Below the pieces are notes generated by a model. That model ran no database searches. It was not told where the DNA came from and saw only the letters and a list, made by a program, of their open reading frames with translations. This document shows positions 36,050 through 44,937 of a DNA stretch of 64,000 bases, in pieces. This DNA comes from W0P28-013 sp051870755. Its GTDB lineage: Bacteria; Bacteroidota; Bacteroidia; Bacteroidales; Paludibacteraceae. The translations under genes were made by a program, and so were the position numbers. The stretch spans positions 1-64,000 of the forward strand of contig JBJECE010000034.1 in the NCBI GenBank assembly GCA_051870755.1, given 5' to 3'. Positions within the stretch are counted from its first letter, which is position 1. Every line of letters begins with the position of its first letter.

Positions 36050-38779
36050 ATGAAAAGAAAAATTTTTACCCTACTTACTGCACTTACATTAAGCGCAAGT
36101 GCGCTCTTTGCCAGCGAAACTGCCGTGGATGGCATTTATTATGACTTTGACGACGCCACTCTCACTGCCCAAGTTACCTACCGAGGAAGTTCTTACGACG
36201 AATACACCAACGAATATACGGGCGATGTGGTTATTCCCGAGAGCGTTACCTGCGACGGTAAAACTTACTCTGTTACGAGCATCGGAATTTATGCGTTCGA
36301 TGGTTGCAGCGGTCTGACATCGGTAACGATTCCGAACTCCGTTACGAGCATCGGCAGTGGTGCGTTCTACGGTTGCATCGGCCTGACTTCGATAACGATA
36401 CCCAACTCTGTAGAGAGTATCGGCAGTTATGCGTTCTATAATTGCAGTGGTCTGACGTCGGTAACAATCCCGAACTCTGTTACGAGCATCGGAGTTGGTG
36501 CGTTCGAAGGTTGCAGCGGCCTGATTTCGGTAACGATACCAAACTCCGTAGAGAGCATTGGAAGTTATGCGTTCAATGGTTGCAGCGGTTTGACTGCGGT
36601 AACCATTCCAAACTCCGTAACAAGCATCGACATGTCTGCGTTCAAGGATTGCAGCGGCCTGACTTCGATAACAATTCCGAACTCCGTAGATAGCATCGGC
36701 GAGTATGCGTTCCGTGGTTGCAGCGGCCTAACTTCCGTAACAATTCCAAACTCGGTAACGAGCATCGGAGATGGAGTATTCTTTTGTTGCAGCGGCCTGA
36801 ATTCGGTAACGATTCCAAACTCTGTAACGAGCATCGGAGATAGAGTATTCTTTTGTTGCAGCGGCCTGACATCGGTAACGATTGGTAATTCCGTAGAGAG
36901 CATCGGAGATTGGGCGTTCTCTGGTTGCAGCAGCCTAACTTCGGTAACGATTCCGAACTCCGTAGATAGCATCGGCGAGTATGCGTTCCATGGTTGCAGT
37001 GGTTTGACATCGGTGGTTTGGAATGCCAAAAATTATGCGGATTTTGAGTATAGCTATTATGCACCTTTTTATGATATTGCTTCACAAATCACCTCTTTTA
37101 CATTTGGCGACGAAGTGGAGCATATTTCCGCATGCCTCTGTTCGGGTATGAATAATTTGACTGAGATCACCATTCCGAACTCGGTCACGAGCATCGGTAG
37201 TTATGCGTTCTACAATTGCAGCAGCCTAACTTCGGTAACAATTCCGAACTCGGTCACGAGCATCGGAGATGGAGTATTCTTTTGTTGCAGTGGTTTGACT
37301 TCAGTGGTGTGGAATGCTAAAAATTGTGCAGATTTTGCGGGATACTACGATAAAATCGATTATGATTATTATTATGGACCTTTTTGTAATATAGTTTCCA
37401 AAATTACCTCCTTTACATTTGGCAACGAAGTAGAACATATTCCGGCATATCTGTGCTATGGAATGGAGAATTTAACATCAATAACTATTCCGAGTTCCGT
37501 AACGAGCATTGGCGATCATGCATTCGAGGGTTGCAGCGAGCTAACTTCGGTAACAATTCCGAACTCCGTAAAGAGCATCGGAGATTGGGCGTTCGAAAGT
37601 TGCAGCGAGCTACCTTCGGTAACAATCCCGAACTCCGTAAAGAGCATCGGAGAAGGAGCGTTTTCCGATTGCAGCAGCCTGACTGCGATAACAATTCCGA
37701 ATTCTGTAACGAATGTCGGGGAAGAAGCGTTCTATGGTTGCAGCAATCTCACTGCAGTAGTGTGGAATGCCAAAACTTGTAAGGATTTTTCTGATTATTC
37801 CTACGCACCTTTTTATGATATTTGTTCACAAATTGCTTCCTTTACATTTGGTAATGCGGTGGAGCATATTCCGGCTTATCTCTGTTCGGGCATGGAGAAT
37901 TTGACTGCAATAACAATTCCAAACTCAGTAACGAGCATTGGCGAAAGTGCGTTTAGCGGTTGCAGCGAAATCACATCCATTAGCACACCAAATTTGGTAA
38001 AAAGCATCGAAAAGAACACCTTTGCCGATTGCACAAAACTCAAAACGGTTGTCATCGGAAATGCGGTAACAAACATTGGCGACGGCGCCTTTTATGGCTG
38101 CGACAGATTGCTCTATTTCACCTGCTATGCCGAAGAACCGCCATTCGTCGGAACCGACCCATTCTCGACCTACAACGTCTATCTGAAAGTACCTTGCAGC
38201 GGTTTAGATGCGTACAAGATGTATGACGTATGGCGCAATTTCGACTACATTTCGTGCATCGGCAGCGAAGAAGTGGAAGTAACCGAATTCAACGTTACGC
38301 CATCGGTTAACGATGCGCAATTTACATGGCCGGCCGAACCCAATGCAGCCACCTACGAGTTGGTTATCAGCAAAGATGGCGTGGTGTTCTGCACGCTCAC
38401 GTTCAATGCCAACGGCCAACTGATGGGCATAGCCTTTGCGCCAAGTGTAAACAGTGCCGAAACAACGGCCACAAGCGGTTTCCAATTTACGGTTACGGGC
38501 TTAGATGAAGCTTCGCACTACACCTATACTTTCGATGCCAAAGATGCCGATGGCGGCGTAATCCAACATTATGCCGGCGAGTTTAACACCGATGGTTATG
38601 TCGGCCTCGATCAAATAGAATTGGCAGGCCTCTACACGCAAGCCGGCCGCATCGTGTGCGAAGGCGAGTTCCGCATCTACGACCTGCTCGGTCGCGACGT
38701 AACGCGCCTAAATGGCTCATTGTGTGGTGTTTATGTCGTAAAAGTTGGCGAGGCTGCCGTTAAGGTTATTGTTAAATGA
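36050..38779 (+). CDS. BspA-type leucine-rich-repeat surface protein, T9SS cargo
   Basis: A 909-residue protein from MKRKIF (ATG 36044 two codons earlier is equally possible). A signal peptide ends near ALFAS. Residues about 75-690 hold about 20 LRR_5 (BspA-type) repeats of 23 residues, consensus VTSIGxxAFxGCSGLTSVTI, broken by three longer inserts with VVWNAKN and FTFGxxVEHI. A fibronectin-like region (about 740-855) follows. The last 55 residues are a type IX sorting domain (GEFRIYDLLGRDVTRLNG, GVYVVK) nearly identical to that of the 54790 gene. BspA-type proteins often mediate adhesion. A proposed WYL-regulator operator lies in its promoter. Confidence 0.85.
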   Translation: MKRKIFTLLTALTLSASALFASETAVDGIYYDFDDATLTAQVTYRGSSYDEYTNEYTGDVVIPESVTCDGKTYSVTSIGIYAFDGCSGLTSVTIPNSVTSIGSGAFYGCIGLTSITIPNSVESIGSYAFYNCSGLTSVTIPNSVTSIGVGAFEGCSGLISVTIPNSVESIGSYAFNGCSGLTAVTIPNSVTSIDMSAFKDCSGLTSITIPNSVDSIGEYAFRGCSGLTSVTIPNSVTSIGDGVFFCCSGLNSVTIPNSVTSIGDRVFFCCSGLTSVTIGNSVESIGDWAFSGCSSLTSVTIPNSVDSIGEYAFHGCSGLTSVVWNAKNYADFEYSYYAPFYDIASQITSFTFGDEVEHISACLCSGMNNLTEITIPNSVTSIGSYAFYNCSSLTSVTIPNSVTSIGDGVFFCCSGLTSVVWNAKNCADFAGYYDKIDYDYYYGPFCNIVSKITSFTFGNEVEHIPAYLCYGMENLTSITIPSSVTSIGDHAFEGCSELTSVTIPNSVKSIGDWAFESCSELPSVTIPNSVKSIGEGAFSDCSSLTAITIPNSVTNVGEEAFYGCSNLTAVVWNAKTCKDFSDYSYAPFYDICSQIASFTFGNAVEHIPAYLCSGMENLTAITIPNSVTSIGESAFSGCSEITSISTPNLVKSIEKNTFADCTKLKTVVIGNAVTNIGDGAFYGCDRLLYFTCYAEEPPFVGTDPFSTYNVYLKVPCSGLDAYKMYDVWRNFDYISCIGSEEVEVTEFNVTPSVNDAQFTWPAEPNAATYELVISKDGVVFCTLTFNANGQLMGIAFAPSVNSAETTATSGFQFTVTGLDEASHYTYTFDAKDADGGVIQHYAGEFNTDGYVGLDQIELAGLYTQAGRIVCEGEFRIYDLLGRDVTRLNGSLCGVYVVKVGEAAVKVIVK
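36272..38130 (+). repeat. Internal 69-bp coding repeats of the LRR gene
   Basis: About 20 degenerate tandem 69-bp units (23 codons), many sharing exact phrases such as GTAACGATTCCGAACTCCGT and GGTTGCAGCGGCCTGAC. High DNA identity between units allows slipped-strand or recombinational change in repeat number. Confidence 0.85.
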
Positions 38780-38850
38780 TATAGACAAAACAACAAATAA
38801 TCCATAAGTAAACGAACCCTTAACCCGCTGATTATAAACAAAACAAAAAA

Positions 38851-39546
38851 ATGAAACAATTGAACTTGTTGGCAGACTTTGACGCCTGCGAACTACAAAA
38901 CGCCCCCAACGACGGACAAAACCAAAACGGCGATAACGGCACGGTCGCCAACGGCCACGAGTATGTTGACCTTGGTTTGAGCGTAAAGTGGGCAACCTGC
39001 AATGTGGGTGCTACCAAACCCGAGGAGCATGGCAACTTCTTCGCTTGGGGAGAAACAGTTCCAAAAACAACTTATAATTGGAGTACTTACAAATATGGTT
39101 CTGATGATGATGAACTGACCAAGTACTGCACGCATAGTATTTATGGCAAATATGGCAAAGATGGTTTTATTGATAACAAAACCGTCCTCGATCCTGAAGA
39201 CGATGCGGCCACCGTACTTTGGGGCGGCAAGTGGCGTATGCCTACCGACGAAGAATGGACGGAACTGCGCGAAAAATGCACTTGGACTTGGACAACCCGA
39301 AACGGCATAAACGGCTATGAAGGGACAAGCAAAATCAACGGCAACTCCATATTTTTCCCCGTAGGGAGATGGAGCTGGATTGATTTGGACATCGAGTTCG
39401 ATCTCGGCAACTATTGGTCGAGTTCGCTCTGCACGGACCACTCGCACTACGCATGGGACGTGTACTTCAACTCGAAAGAGATGGATAGGTACTACGAATA
39501 CCGTTGCTACGGTCAATTCATTCGCCCGGTAATAAAGATAGATTAG
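38851..39546 (+). CDS. FISUMP-domain protein with degenerate signal peptide
   Basis: A 231-residue FISUMP protein, first of four tandem copies (38851-42099). The domain is intact: YVDLGLSVKWATCNVGATKP, FFAWGETVP, LWGGKWRMPTDEEWTEL, NYWSSS, FIRPV. Its start MKQLNLLADFDACE aligns with the lipoprotein signals of the other copies (VAAVFAACE) but the hydrophobic stretch is missing, so it should not be exported normally. At the DNA level the GGCAG...GCCTGCGA phrase is still recognisable, so decay by deletion is likely. It has no upstream leader of the kind preceding the other three copies. Confidence 0.75.
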   Translation: MKQLNLLADFDACELQNAPNDGQNQNGDNGTVANGHEYVDLGLSVKWATCNVGATKPEEHGNFFAWGETVPKTTYNWSTYKYGSDDDELTKYCTHSIYGKYGKDGFIDNKTVLDPEDDAATVLWGGKWRMPTDEEWTELREKCTWTWTTRNGINGYEGTSKINGNSIFFPVGRWSWIDLDIEFDLGNYWSSSLCTDHSHYAWDVYFNSKEMDRYYEYRCYGQFIRPVIKID

Positions 39547-39668
39547 AACCGAGAACATAGATAATTTGTTGTGTAACAATAAGCAAATCTCTAAAACTAT
39601 TAAACCATTAAACCTTAAACTATTAAACTACCAAACTTTATTTTACAAACCTAAAAAAACAAGAAACA

Positions 39669-40364
39669 ATGAAACACTTAAAAACTTTTACAGCCTTGTG
39701 CTGCGTGGCAGCCGTGTTTGCCGCCTGCGAGAAAAACGATGTAGAACCTACAGCCGGCGACGCCAACGGCCACGACTACATTGACCTCGGACTGAGCGTA
39801 AAGTGGGCTACCTGCAACATAGGCGCCACCACGCCCGAAGGCTACGGCCACTACTACGCTTGGGGCGAAACCGAACCCAAGGACAATTACTATTGGAACA
39901 CATACAAATGGTGCGATGGAACTCAAACAACATTAACCAAATACAACACAAGTAGCGATTACGGCACCGTGGATAACAAAACTCCTCTCGAACTGGCCGA
40001 TGATGCGGCTAATGCCAACTGGGGCGGTGCTTGGCGTATGCCTACCGATGCTGAATGGACAGAACTGCGCGATAGTTGCACTTGGACGTGGACAACCCTG
40101 AACGGCGTAAAAGGCTACGAAGTAACGAGCAAGACCAACGGTAACTCCATTTTTCTCCCCGCAGCAGGATTCTATAGCGGCGACAACGTATTCTACACAG
40201 ATCATTACGGCTGCTATTGGTCAAGTTCGCTCGATACAGATGCCCCGAACAATGCGAAATTCTTGGAGTTTTGGTCAGAGGGCAACGACGCATTTAGAAA
40301 CTACTATGGCCGTTGCTGTGGACAATCCATCCGAGCAGTAATGGAACAAGAGATAAAAGAATAA
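39669..40364 (+). CDS. FISUMP-domain lipoprotein
   Basis: A 231-residue surface lipoprotein. MKHLKTFTALCCVAAVFAAC is a lipoprotein signal, cleaved before Cys at the FAAC lipobox, followed by EKNDV. The FISUMP domain has IDLGLSVKWATCNIGATTPE, YAWGETEP, WGGAWRMPTDAEWTEL, FLPAAG, YWSSS and SIRAV. The 123-nt spacer before it contains TTAAAC/ATTAAACC-type repeats and an ACCTAAAAAAACAAGAAAC phrase just before the ATG that recurs before the next copies. The tandem copies probably arose by duplication of gene plus leader. Confidence 0.85.
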   Translation: MKHLKTFTALCCVAAVFAACEKNDVEPTAGDANGHDYIDLGLSVKWATCNIGATTPEGYGHYYAWGETEPKDNYYWNTYKWCDGTQTTLTKYNTSSDYGTVDNKTPLELADDAANANWGGAWRMPTDAEWTELRDSCTWTWTTLNGVKGYEVTSKTNGNSIFLPAAGFYSGDNVFYTDHYGCYWSSSLDTDAPNNAKFLEFWSEGNDAFRNYYGRCCGQSIRAVMEQEIKE

Positions 40365-40492
40365 GATTAGAACCGAGAACACGGATGTAAGAGCATAGAT
40401 TTCTGTTGTGTAACAATAGGCAAATCCCTATAACTCTTAAACCATTAAAAAACTACTAAACTTATTTTACAAACCTAAAAAAACAAGAAACA

Positions 40493-41245
40493 ATGAAACA
40501 CTTGAAAACCTTTACAGCCTTGTGCTGCATGGCAGCTCTGTTTGTTGCCTGCGAGAAAAACGATGTGCTGCTGCAAACATCCGTTTCGGGCAGCGAACAG
40601 GGACACAACTACGTTGACCTCGGTCTGAGCGTAAAATGGGCAACCTGCAACGTGGGCGAAACAACACCAGAAGGCTACGGAAAGTGCCTCGCTTGGGGCG
40701 AAACCGAGCCCAAATTGTCGTACTACAGCAACACCTATAAATGGATGTACAAATACAAAGACAAAATCGTCAAAATTGACACTGTCAAAATGGATACCAC
40801 TTGGACTTGGAAATCCGACACAACTTTGGTCAAATATTGCACGCTGGCGGCGTATGGTCAAAACAATTTTACCGACGACAAAGCCGTCCTCGATCCCGAA
40901 GACGATGCGGCCACCGTACTTTGGGGCGGCAAGTGGCGTATGCCCACCGACGATGAATGGACGGAACTGCGCGAAAAATGCACATGGAAATGGCGCACCG
41001 TGAACGGCATACAAGGTTACATGGTGAAGAGCAAAATCAACGACAACAGCATTTTTCTACCGGCAGCAGGCTTTCGCGGCAAAGACGATGAGTACGGCCG
41101 TGACAAAGATGGCTACTATTGGTCGAGTTCGTTGCGCACCGAAAAACCAAGTTATGCTTGGGGCGTGCATTTCAATTCAGGTCATGCACTCAGAGGAAGC
41201 GCACCACGGTACTACGGCCGTTCCATCCGAGCGGTGATGAAATAG
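40493..41245 (+). CDS. FISUMP-domain lipoprotein
   Basis: A 250-residue lipoprotein of the same family, signal MKHLKTFTALCCMAALFVAC. It carries a charged insert (YKWMYKYKDKIVKIDTVKMD) after the first third not found in the neighbours; otherwise the order is the same (VDLGLSVKWATCNVGETTPE, LAWGETEP, LWGGKWRMPTDDEWTEL, FLPAAG, YYWSSS, SIRAV). The LDPEDDAATVLWGGKWRMPT stretch is shared with the 38851 gene, so gene conversion between copies is possible. Upstream leader repeats the one before 39669. Confidence 0.85.
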   Translation: MKHLKTFTALCCMAALFVACEKNDVLLQTSVSGSEQGHNYVDLGLSVKWATCNVGETTPEGYGKCLAWGETEPKLSYYSNTYKWMYKYKDKIVKIDTVKMDTTWTWKSDTTLVKYCTLAAYGQNNFTDDKAVLDPEDDAATVLWGGKWRMPTDDEWTELREKCTWKWRTVNGIQGYMVKSKINDNSIFLPAAGFRGKDDEYGRDKDGYYWSSSLRTEKPSYAWGVHFNSGHALRGSAPRYYGRSIRAVMK

Positions 41246-41364
41246 AACCGAGAACAGAGATGTAAGAACATAGATTTCTGTTGGTAACAATAGACAAACC
41301 ACCATAACTCTTAAACCATTAAACCTTAAACTATTAAACTTTAAAACCTAAAAAATAAGAAGCA

Positions 41365-42099
41365 ATGAAACACTTAAAAATTTTTGCAGCCGTGTGCTGC
41401 GTGGCAACTCTGTTTGCCGCCTGCGAGAAAAACGATGTAGGGTCTGCGTCCGGCATTTCTAAAGGCCACAAATGGGTTGACCTCGGATTACCCAGCGGTC
41501 TAAAGTGGGCAACCTGCAACGTGGGAGCCTCTTCACCCAAAGGCTATGGCGATTATTTCGCGTGGGGCGAAACCGCATCCAAACCGATTTACTCTTGGAA
41601 AACCTATAAATGGGCAGCTACCACCTACGATGCCGCCAATAACGAATGGGATTTAGAAACAATCACCAAATACCAATCTGCTACTTATGATTATGATCCT
41701 AATTATAACTTTGCAGACAACAAAACCGTGCTTGACTCCGAAGACGATGCAGCCCGCGCTGCTTGGGGTGGTTCATGGCGCCTGCCTACCGTTGAAGAAT
41801 GGGAAGAACTGCGCAGCAACTGCACTTGGACTTGGACAAAACGCAATAACGTGAATGGCTACGAAGTAAAAGGCCCCAACGGCAACTCTATTTTTTTTCC
41901 TGCGGCCGGTTATCGCGAAAATGGTGATTTTTATGGCGCAAACGACTACGGCTGCTATTGGTCAAGTTCGCTCTACACATCATCATACTATTCGGAGTCA
42001 ACCTCGGCATATTGTATGGAATTCGAATCATACGGCGTGAACGAGGACGGCTACACCAGCCGTGATTTGGGATGCTCTGTGCGTCCGGTGTGTGATTAG
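41365..42099 (+). CDS. FISUMP-domain lipoprotein, last of the array
   Basis: A 244-residue lipoprotein with signal MKHLKIFAAVCCVATLFAAC. It is the most divergent of the array: it has VDLGLPSGLKWATCNVGASS, closer to the 1164 gene, then FAWGETASKP, AAWGGSWRLPTVEEWEEL, FFPAAGYR, CYWSSS and a C-terminal SVRPVCD. The family has no firm biochemical function. A terminator-like hairpin follows at 42207-42247. Confidence 0.85.
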   Translation: MKHLKIFAAVCCVATLFAACEKNDVGSASGISKGHKWVDLGLPSGLKWATCNVGASSPKGYGDYFAWGETASKPIYSWKTYKWAATTYDAANNEWDLETITKYQSATYDYDPNYNFADNKTVLDSEDDAARAAWGGSWRLPTVEEWEELRSNCTWTWTKRNNVNGYEVKGPNGNSIFFPAAGYRENGDFYGANDYGCYWSSSLYTSSYYSESTSAYCMEFESYGVNEDGYTSRDLGCSVRPVCD

Positions 42100-42130
42100 A
42101 AGCAAGAACACGGATGTAAAAGCATAGACA

Positions 42131-42157
42131 GTAGGGACGTATTGACTACGTCCGTAG
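42131..42157. repeat. Dispersed palindromic repeat, degenerate copy
   Basis: GTAGGGACGT, ATTGACT, ACGTCCGTAG: imperfect arms of the same element seen at 6941, 42312 and 56650. Confidence 0.55.
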
Positions 42158-42206
42158 AAGTAGGAATGCGGAGTGAGGAGTTTTCCTTGCTCCGCGGCCT
42201 CCCAAA

Positions 42207-42247
42207 CCCTCCCCGCCTACCGCAGGCAGGCTGAAGGAGGGCTTTTT
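42207..42247 (+). terminator. Terminator after the FISUMP array
   Basis: CCCTCC (42207-42212) pairs with GGAGGG (42236-42241) around an inner GCCT / AGGC stem, followed by CTTTTT. Confidence 0.6.
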
Positions 42248-42631
42248 GTGTCTGTTTTAGGGGTTGTAGAGATTTTAGATTTTTAACCTTTTGCCTTAAA
42301 CTTTATCTCTATACGGACGCGGCATGCCACGTCCCTACATTAACCCCTTAAACTCTTAAACTTTTGCACTATTCCGATTTGCACTTTGCACTATGTTTAA
42401 CCCTACGCCCTACGGGCACTCCCTCTACCTTCGGTAGACAGGCTTTCAAAGGGGAGAACACGCACTAAAGTAGTTTCAGCGCCCAAAAAAAAAGCACTGT
42501 CCCATTGAAAAGGGGACGAGGAGCGCAGCGACGGGTGGGGTTCTACGAAAACTACATAAATTACGAAAACAACAACTTTTCAACTCTTAAACCTTGAAAC
42601 TCTTAAACTCCTTCCATTTTTTTACAACCTG
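42248..42631. other. Repeat-rich intergenic region without a gene
   Basis: No coding frame is convincing. It holds one dispersed palindrome (42312-42338), several TTAAAC / CTCTTAAAC phrases, a hairpin TCTACC-TTC-GGTAGA with flanking CTCCC...GGGGAG near 42420-42456, and a GTCCC / GGGAC hairpin near 42497-42518. The density of short hairpins suggests an accumulation of small non-autonomous repeats. Confidence 0.5.
42312..42338. repeat. Dispersed palindromic repeat, copy 3
   Basis: TACGGACG, CGGCATGCCA, CGTCCCTAC; same centre as the copy at 56650-56677. Confidence 0.65.
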
Positions 42632-42665
42632 TGCCATATTTTGGCATAAGCAACAACTACCTTTG
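42632..42665 (+). promoter_or_regulatory. TGCC-N7-GGCATA operator and -7 element of the tiny ORF
   Basis: TGCC (42632-42635), seven bases, GGCATA, then TACCTTTG (42658-42665). The interval from GGCA to TTTG is 15 nt, identical to the LRR-gene promoter. Confidence 0.6.
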
Positions 42666-42688
42666 TATCGCAAAACAAACACACTACC

Positions 42689-42790
42689 ATGGACAAGAGC
42701 ATCCTACAATCCGATTACGAACTTGTATCCGCACACAATGATTTACTAATCATCGAACGCAAGCGTTCGCAAGCAACATCCAACGACTGA
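42689..42790 (+). CDS. Tiny ORF upstream of the WYL regulator
   Basis: A 33-codon ORF, too short for ordinary gene finding: MDKSILQSDYELVSAHNDLL, then IIERKRSQATSND and a TGA stop. Support comes from its position: 24 nt after a good -7 element and the proposed operator, and 108 nt before the WYL gene. No signal peptide or known motif. It could be a small regulatory peptide or just part of the WYL leader. Confidence 0.35.
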   Translation: MDKSILQSDYELVSAHNDLLIIERKRSQATSND

Positions 42791-42819
42791 CAACAATTTT
42801 TGATCAAATTATCGCTTTG

Positions 42820-42864
42820 TGCCGGAATTATGCATAACTTATGCCAAAAAATTGCATATCTTTG
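42820..42864 (+). promoter_or_regulatory. Two tandem operator-like sites and -7 element before the WYL gene
   Basis: TGCC-N7-TGCATAA at 42820-42837 and TGCC-N7-TGCATA at 42842-42858, 22 bp apart (about two helical turns), the second abutting TATCTTTG (42857-42864). CTTATGCCAAAA here is the exact reverse complement of TTTTGGCATAAG at 42639-42650. This suggests autoregulation by the downstream gene product. Confidence 0.6.
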
Positions 42865-42898
42865 CAGTGTAAAACTTTATCGAAATCAATAATCAATT

Positions 42899-43816
42899 AT
42901 GGCTAATAACCTTTTCAACCGTTACATTTGGCTGGTCGATACGATTTCGCGCGCCAAACAGATTACTTACGAGGAGATCAACGAGCAGTGGCAACGCAAC
43001 GAGAGCTTCAATCCGAAAGGCGAAAGTTTGGCGCTGCGCACCTTTCACAATCACCGCATGGCCATCGAGGAGTTGTTCGACATCAACATCGAATGCAATC
43101 CGCACAACGGCTACCGCTACTACATCGAAAACGCCGAAGACCTGAAACGCAACGATTTGCGCACGTGGCTCATCAACACCTTTGCCGTAAACAATCTGAT
43201 ACACGAAAGTTATCACCTCAAACAGCGCATTCTGTTTGAATACATTCCGTCGGGGCAACAATTTCTGACACCCATCATTGCAGCCATGCGCGACGGTCGC
43301 ACAATCACATTGACCTATCAGCGATTTTCGCAAAGCACACCGACCACATTCGAAGCCGAGCCGTGGTGCGTAAAGGTCTGCCGGCAGCGTTGGTACATGG
43401 TGGCCAGGTGCATCGCCTACGACAATCCGCGCATCTATGCACTCGACCGCATTCTCGATTTGGAAACGACCGACCATCGCTTTACGTTGCCGCCCGAGTT
43501 CGACGCCGAAGCCTACTTCAGACACGCGTTCGGGGTAACCGTGGACGAAAACTATCCGCCCGAAACGGTCAAATTGAAAGTGTACAATCAGCAAGTCTGT
43601 TATCTGCGCACACTGCCCTTGCATCAGTCGCAAACCGAAACCGAATGCGGCGACAACTACGCCATATTCAACTACTTTTTAAGTCCGACCAACGACTTTC
43701 AACACAAATTATTGTCGATAGGCGCATCGGTAGAAGTGCTCGAACCGCATTGGTTGCGCCAAGAAATTTGTCAAGCAGCCCGCAAAACCGTCCAACTCAA
43801 CAAGCAATATTGTTAA
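42899..43816 (+). CDS. WYL-domain transcriptional regulator
   Basis: A 305-residue regulator. The N-terminal 80 residues form a winged helix (ISRAKQITYEEINEQW, LALRTFHNHRMAIEELFDI), and residues about 120-200 are a WYL domain: ITLTYQRFSQ, EAEPWCVKVCRQRWYMVARC and IYALDRILDLE, the expected core. A C-terminal extension (WCX-like, about 220-300) follows. WYL proteins sense ligands, in several cases nucleic acids or nucleotides, and control defence, stress and other genes. Tandem operator-like sites lie in its promoter and related ones elsewhere in the window, so it may run a local surface-protein regulon. Convergent with menA. Confidence 0.88.
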   Translation: MANNLFNRYIWLVDTISRAKQITYEEINEQWQRNESFNPKGESLALRTFHNHRMAIEELFDINIECNPHNGYRYYIENAEDLKRNDLRTWLINTFAVNNLIHESYHLKQRILFEYIPSGQQFLTPIIAAMRDGRTITLTYQRFSQSTPTTFEAEPWCVKVCRQRWYMVARCIAYDNPRIYALDRILDLETTDHRFTLPPEFDAEAYFRHAFGVTVDENYPPETVKLKVYNQQVCYLRTLPLHQSQTETECGDNYAIFNYFLSPTNDFQHKLLSIGASVEVLEPHWLRQEICQAARKTVQLNKQYC

Positions 43817-43826
43817 TAATTGATTA

Positions 43827-44828
43827 TCAGTGAACTAACACCAAAATCACATTAACAATCGCCAAAATCAGGCAGAAAAAGGTAACCAAGTTGCGCGCCA
43901 CGAGCCAACGAATCAGGAACCAATCCATATTGTGTTGGCGATAGAGTTCGAAATTGCCCATCGGACCCATCCACCAGCGCGGCTCAAACGGAATCGCTTT
44001 GTCGTCCAAGTGCGCCGCCAGCGAATAAATCAGATAAATGCCCATCGGCAACAACGGGAGCGTCAGCAAATACGCCCAATGCAACTGCCCCACGGCCACA
44101 CCGACTATCAGAATGGCGAACGGCAATATGTTGAACAGTCCCGAAAATGACAACATGGCGCCACGCGTCCGAAGCAGACGCGCAAAAGTCATTTTGCCGG
44201 CTTGCGCATCGGCTTTGAGGTCGAGCACAGCGTGCGAATAGACAATGTTCGTTACCAGCAGCCCTACCGCCACCGACACCCATACAATGTCGCCACTGAA
44301 CACGCCGCCGGCCGCATAGTGCATACCAATCATCAGCAACGGCCCAAACATGACGCCGATGACCAACTCGCCCAAGCCATGGTAACCCAACTCGAGCGGT
44401 TTGCCCGAATAGGAGATGCCCAGCAGCAAACCCGCCAACGCCATAACGGCAACAGACCAGCCGCGAAACACAAACACCACGCCGCCTGCCACGCCTGCCA
44501 CGGCCAAAAAGCCACAAAACGCCGCAAGCAACTCTTTGGGCGTAGCCTCGCCCGACTCGATGTAGTGGCACTTCTCCATGTGCGTGCGAAACCCTTCGGC
44601 CGTAACCTTTTTGCGGGCTTCCACATCGTTGTGCCGATAGTCGAAATAGTCGTCGGCCAAATTGAAGCCAAGGTGCGCACACGCCACGCCGAACAACGCC
44701 ACCAAAGCCAGCCACCACGAAAAATCGGGCTGCGCGGCGGCCATGGCCACAGCCAACAACGCCGGCAAAATGCTCTGCGGCAACGCAATGTCGCGCGCGT
44801 TTTTTATCCAAAATTTCAGTTTATTCAT
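43827..44828 (-). CDS. menA: 1,4-dihydroxy-2-naphthoate prenyltransferase (UbiA family)
   Basis: A 333-residue membrane enzyme with about nine hydrophobic segments, joining a polyprenyl chain to DHNA in menaquinone synthesis. The first Asp-rich motif reads NLADDYFDYRHND, followed by KKVTAEGFRTHME; the second region is SHAVLDLKADAQAGKMTFA. It lacks features of heme- or chlorophyll-type UbiA enzymes, but another UbiA activity cannot be excluded. It points to menaquinone-based respiration. Ends 10 nt from the convergent WYL gene. Confidence 0.85.
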   Translation of the reverse strand: MNKLKFWIKNARDIALPQSILPALLAVAMAAAQPDFSWWLALVALFGVACAHLGFNLADDYFDYRHNDVEARKKVTAEGFRTHMEKCHYIESGEATPKELLAAFCGFLAVAGVAGGVVFVFRGWSVAVMALAGLLLGISYSGKPLELGYHGLGELVIGVMFGPLLMIGMHYAAGGVFSGDIVWVSVAVGLLVTNIVYSHAVLDLKADAQAGKMTFARLLRTRGAMLSFSGLFNILPFAILIVGVAVGQLHWAYLLTLPLLPMGIYLIYSLAAHLDDKAIPFEPRWWMGPMGNFELYRQHNMDWFLIRWLVARNLVTFFCLILAIVNVILVLVH

Positions 44829-44890
44829 ACGTTATCAACCATTTGTTTTCTGAATGCGCAAAATTACAACTTTTTTCGACACAAAAAAAA

Positions 44891-44912
44891 GAATCCCGCA
44901 ACAGCGGGATTC
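44891..44912 (-). terminator. Terminator after the 44938 lipoprotein gene
   Basis: GAATCCCGC / GCGGGATTC stem with an ACA-type loop; the minus strand continues with a run of eight T. A second small hairpin (TCGGACA / TGTCCGA, about 44917-44932) precedes it. Confidence 0.85.
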
Positions 44913-44937
44913 AGTTTCGGACAATGTCCGATATTTT

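Noticed and set aside
36272..38130. Possible CRISPR-like array because of regular repeats
   Set aside because: Repeats are 69 bp, in frame, and code for LRR units; no spacers or cas genes.
38851..42099. Possible diversity-generating retroelement targets (FISUMP domains)
   Set aside because: No reverse transcriptase, template repeat or accessory gene seen in the window.
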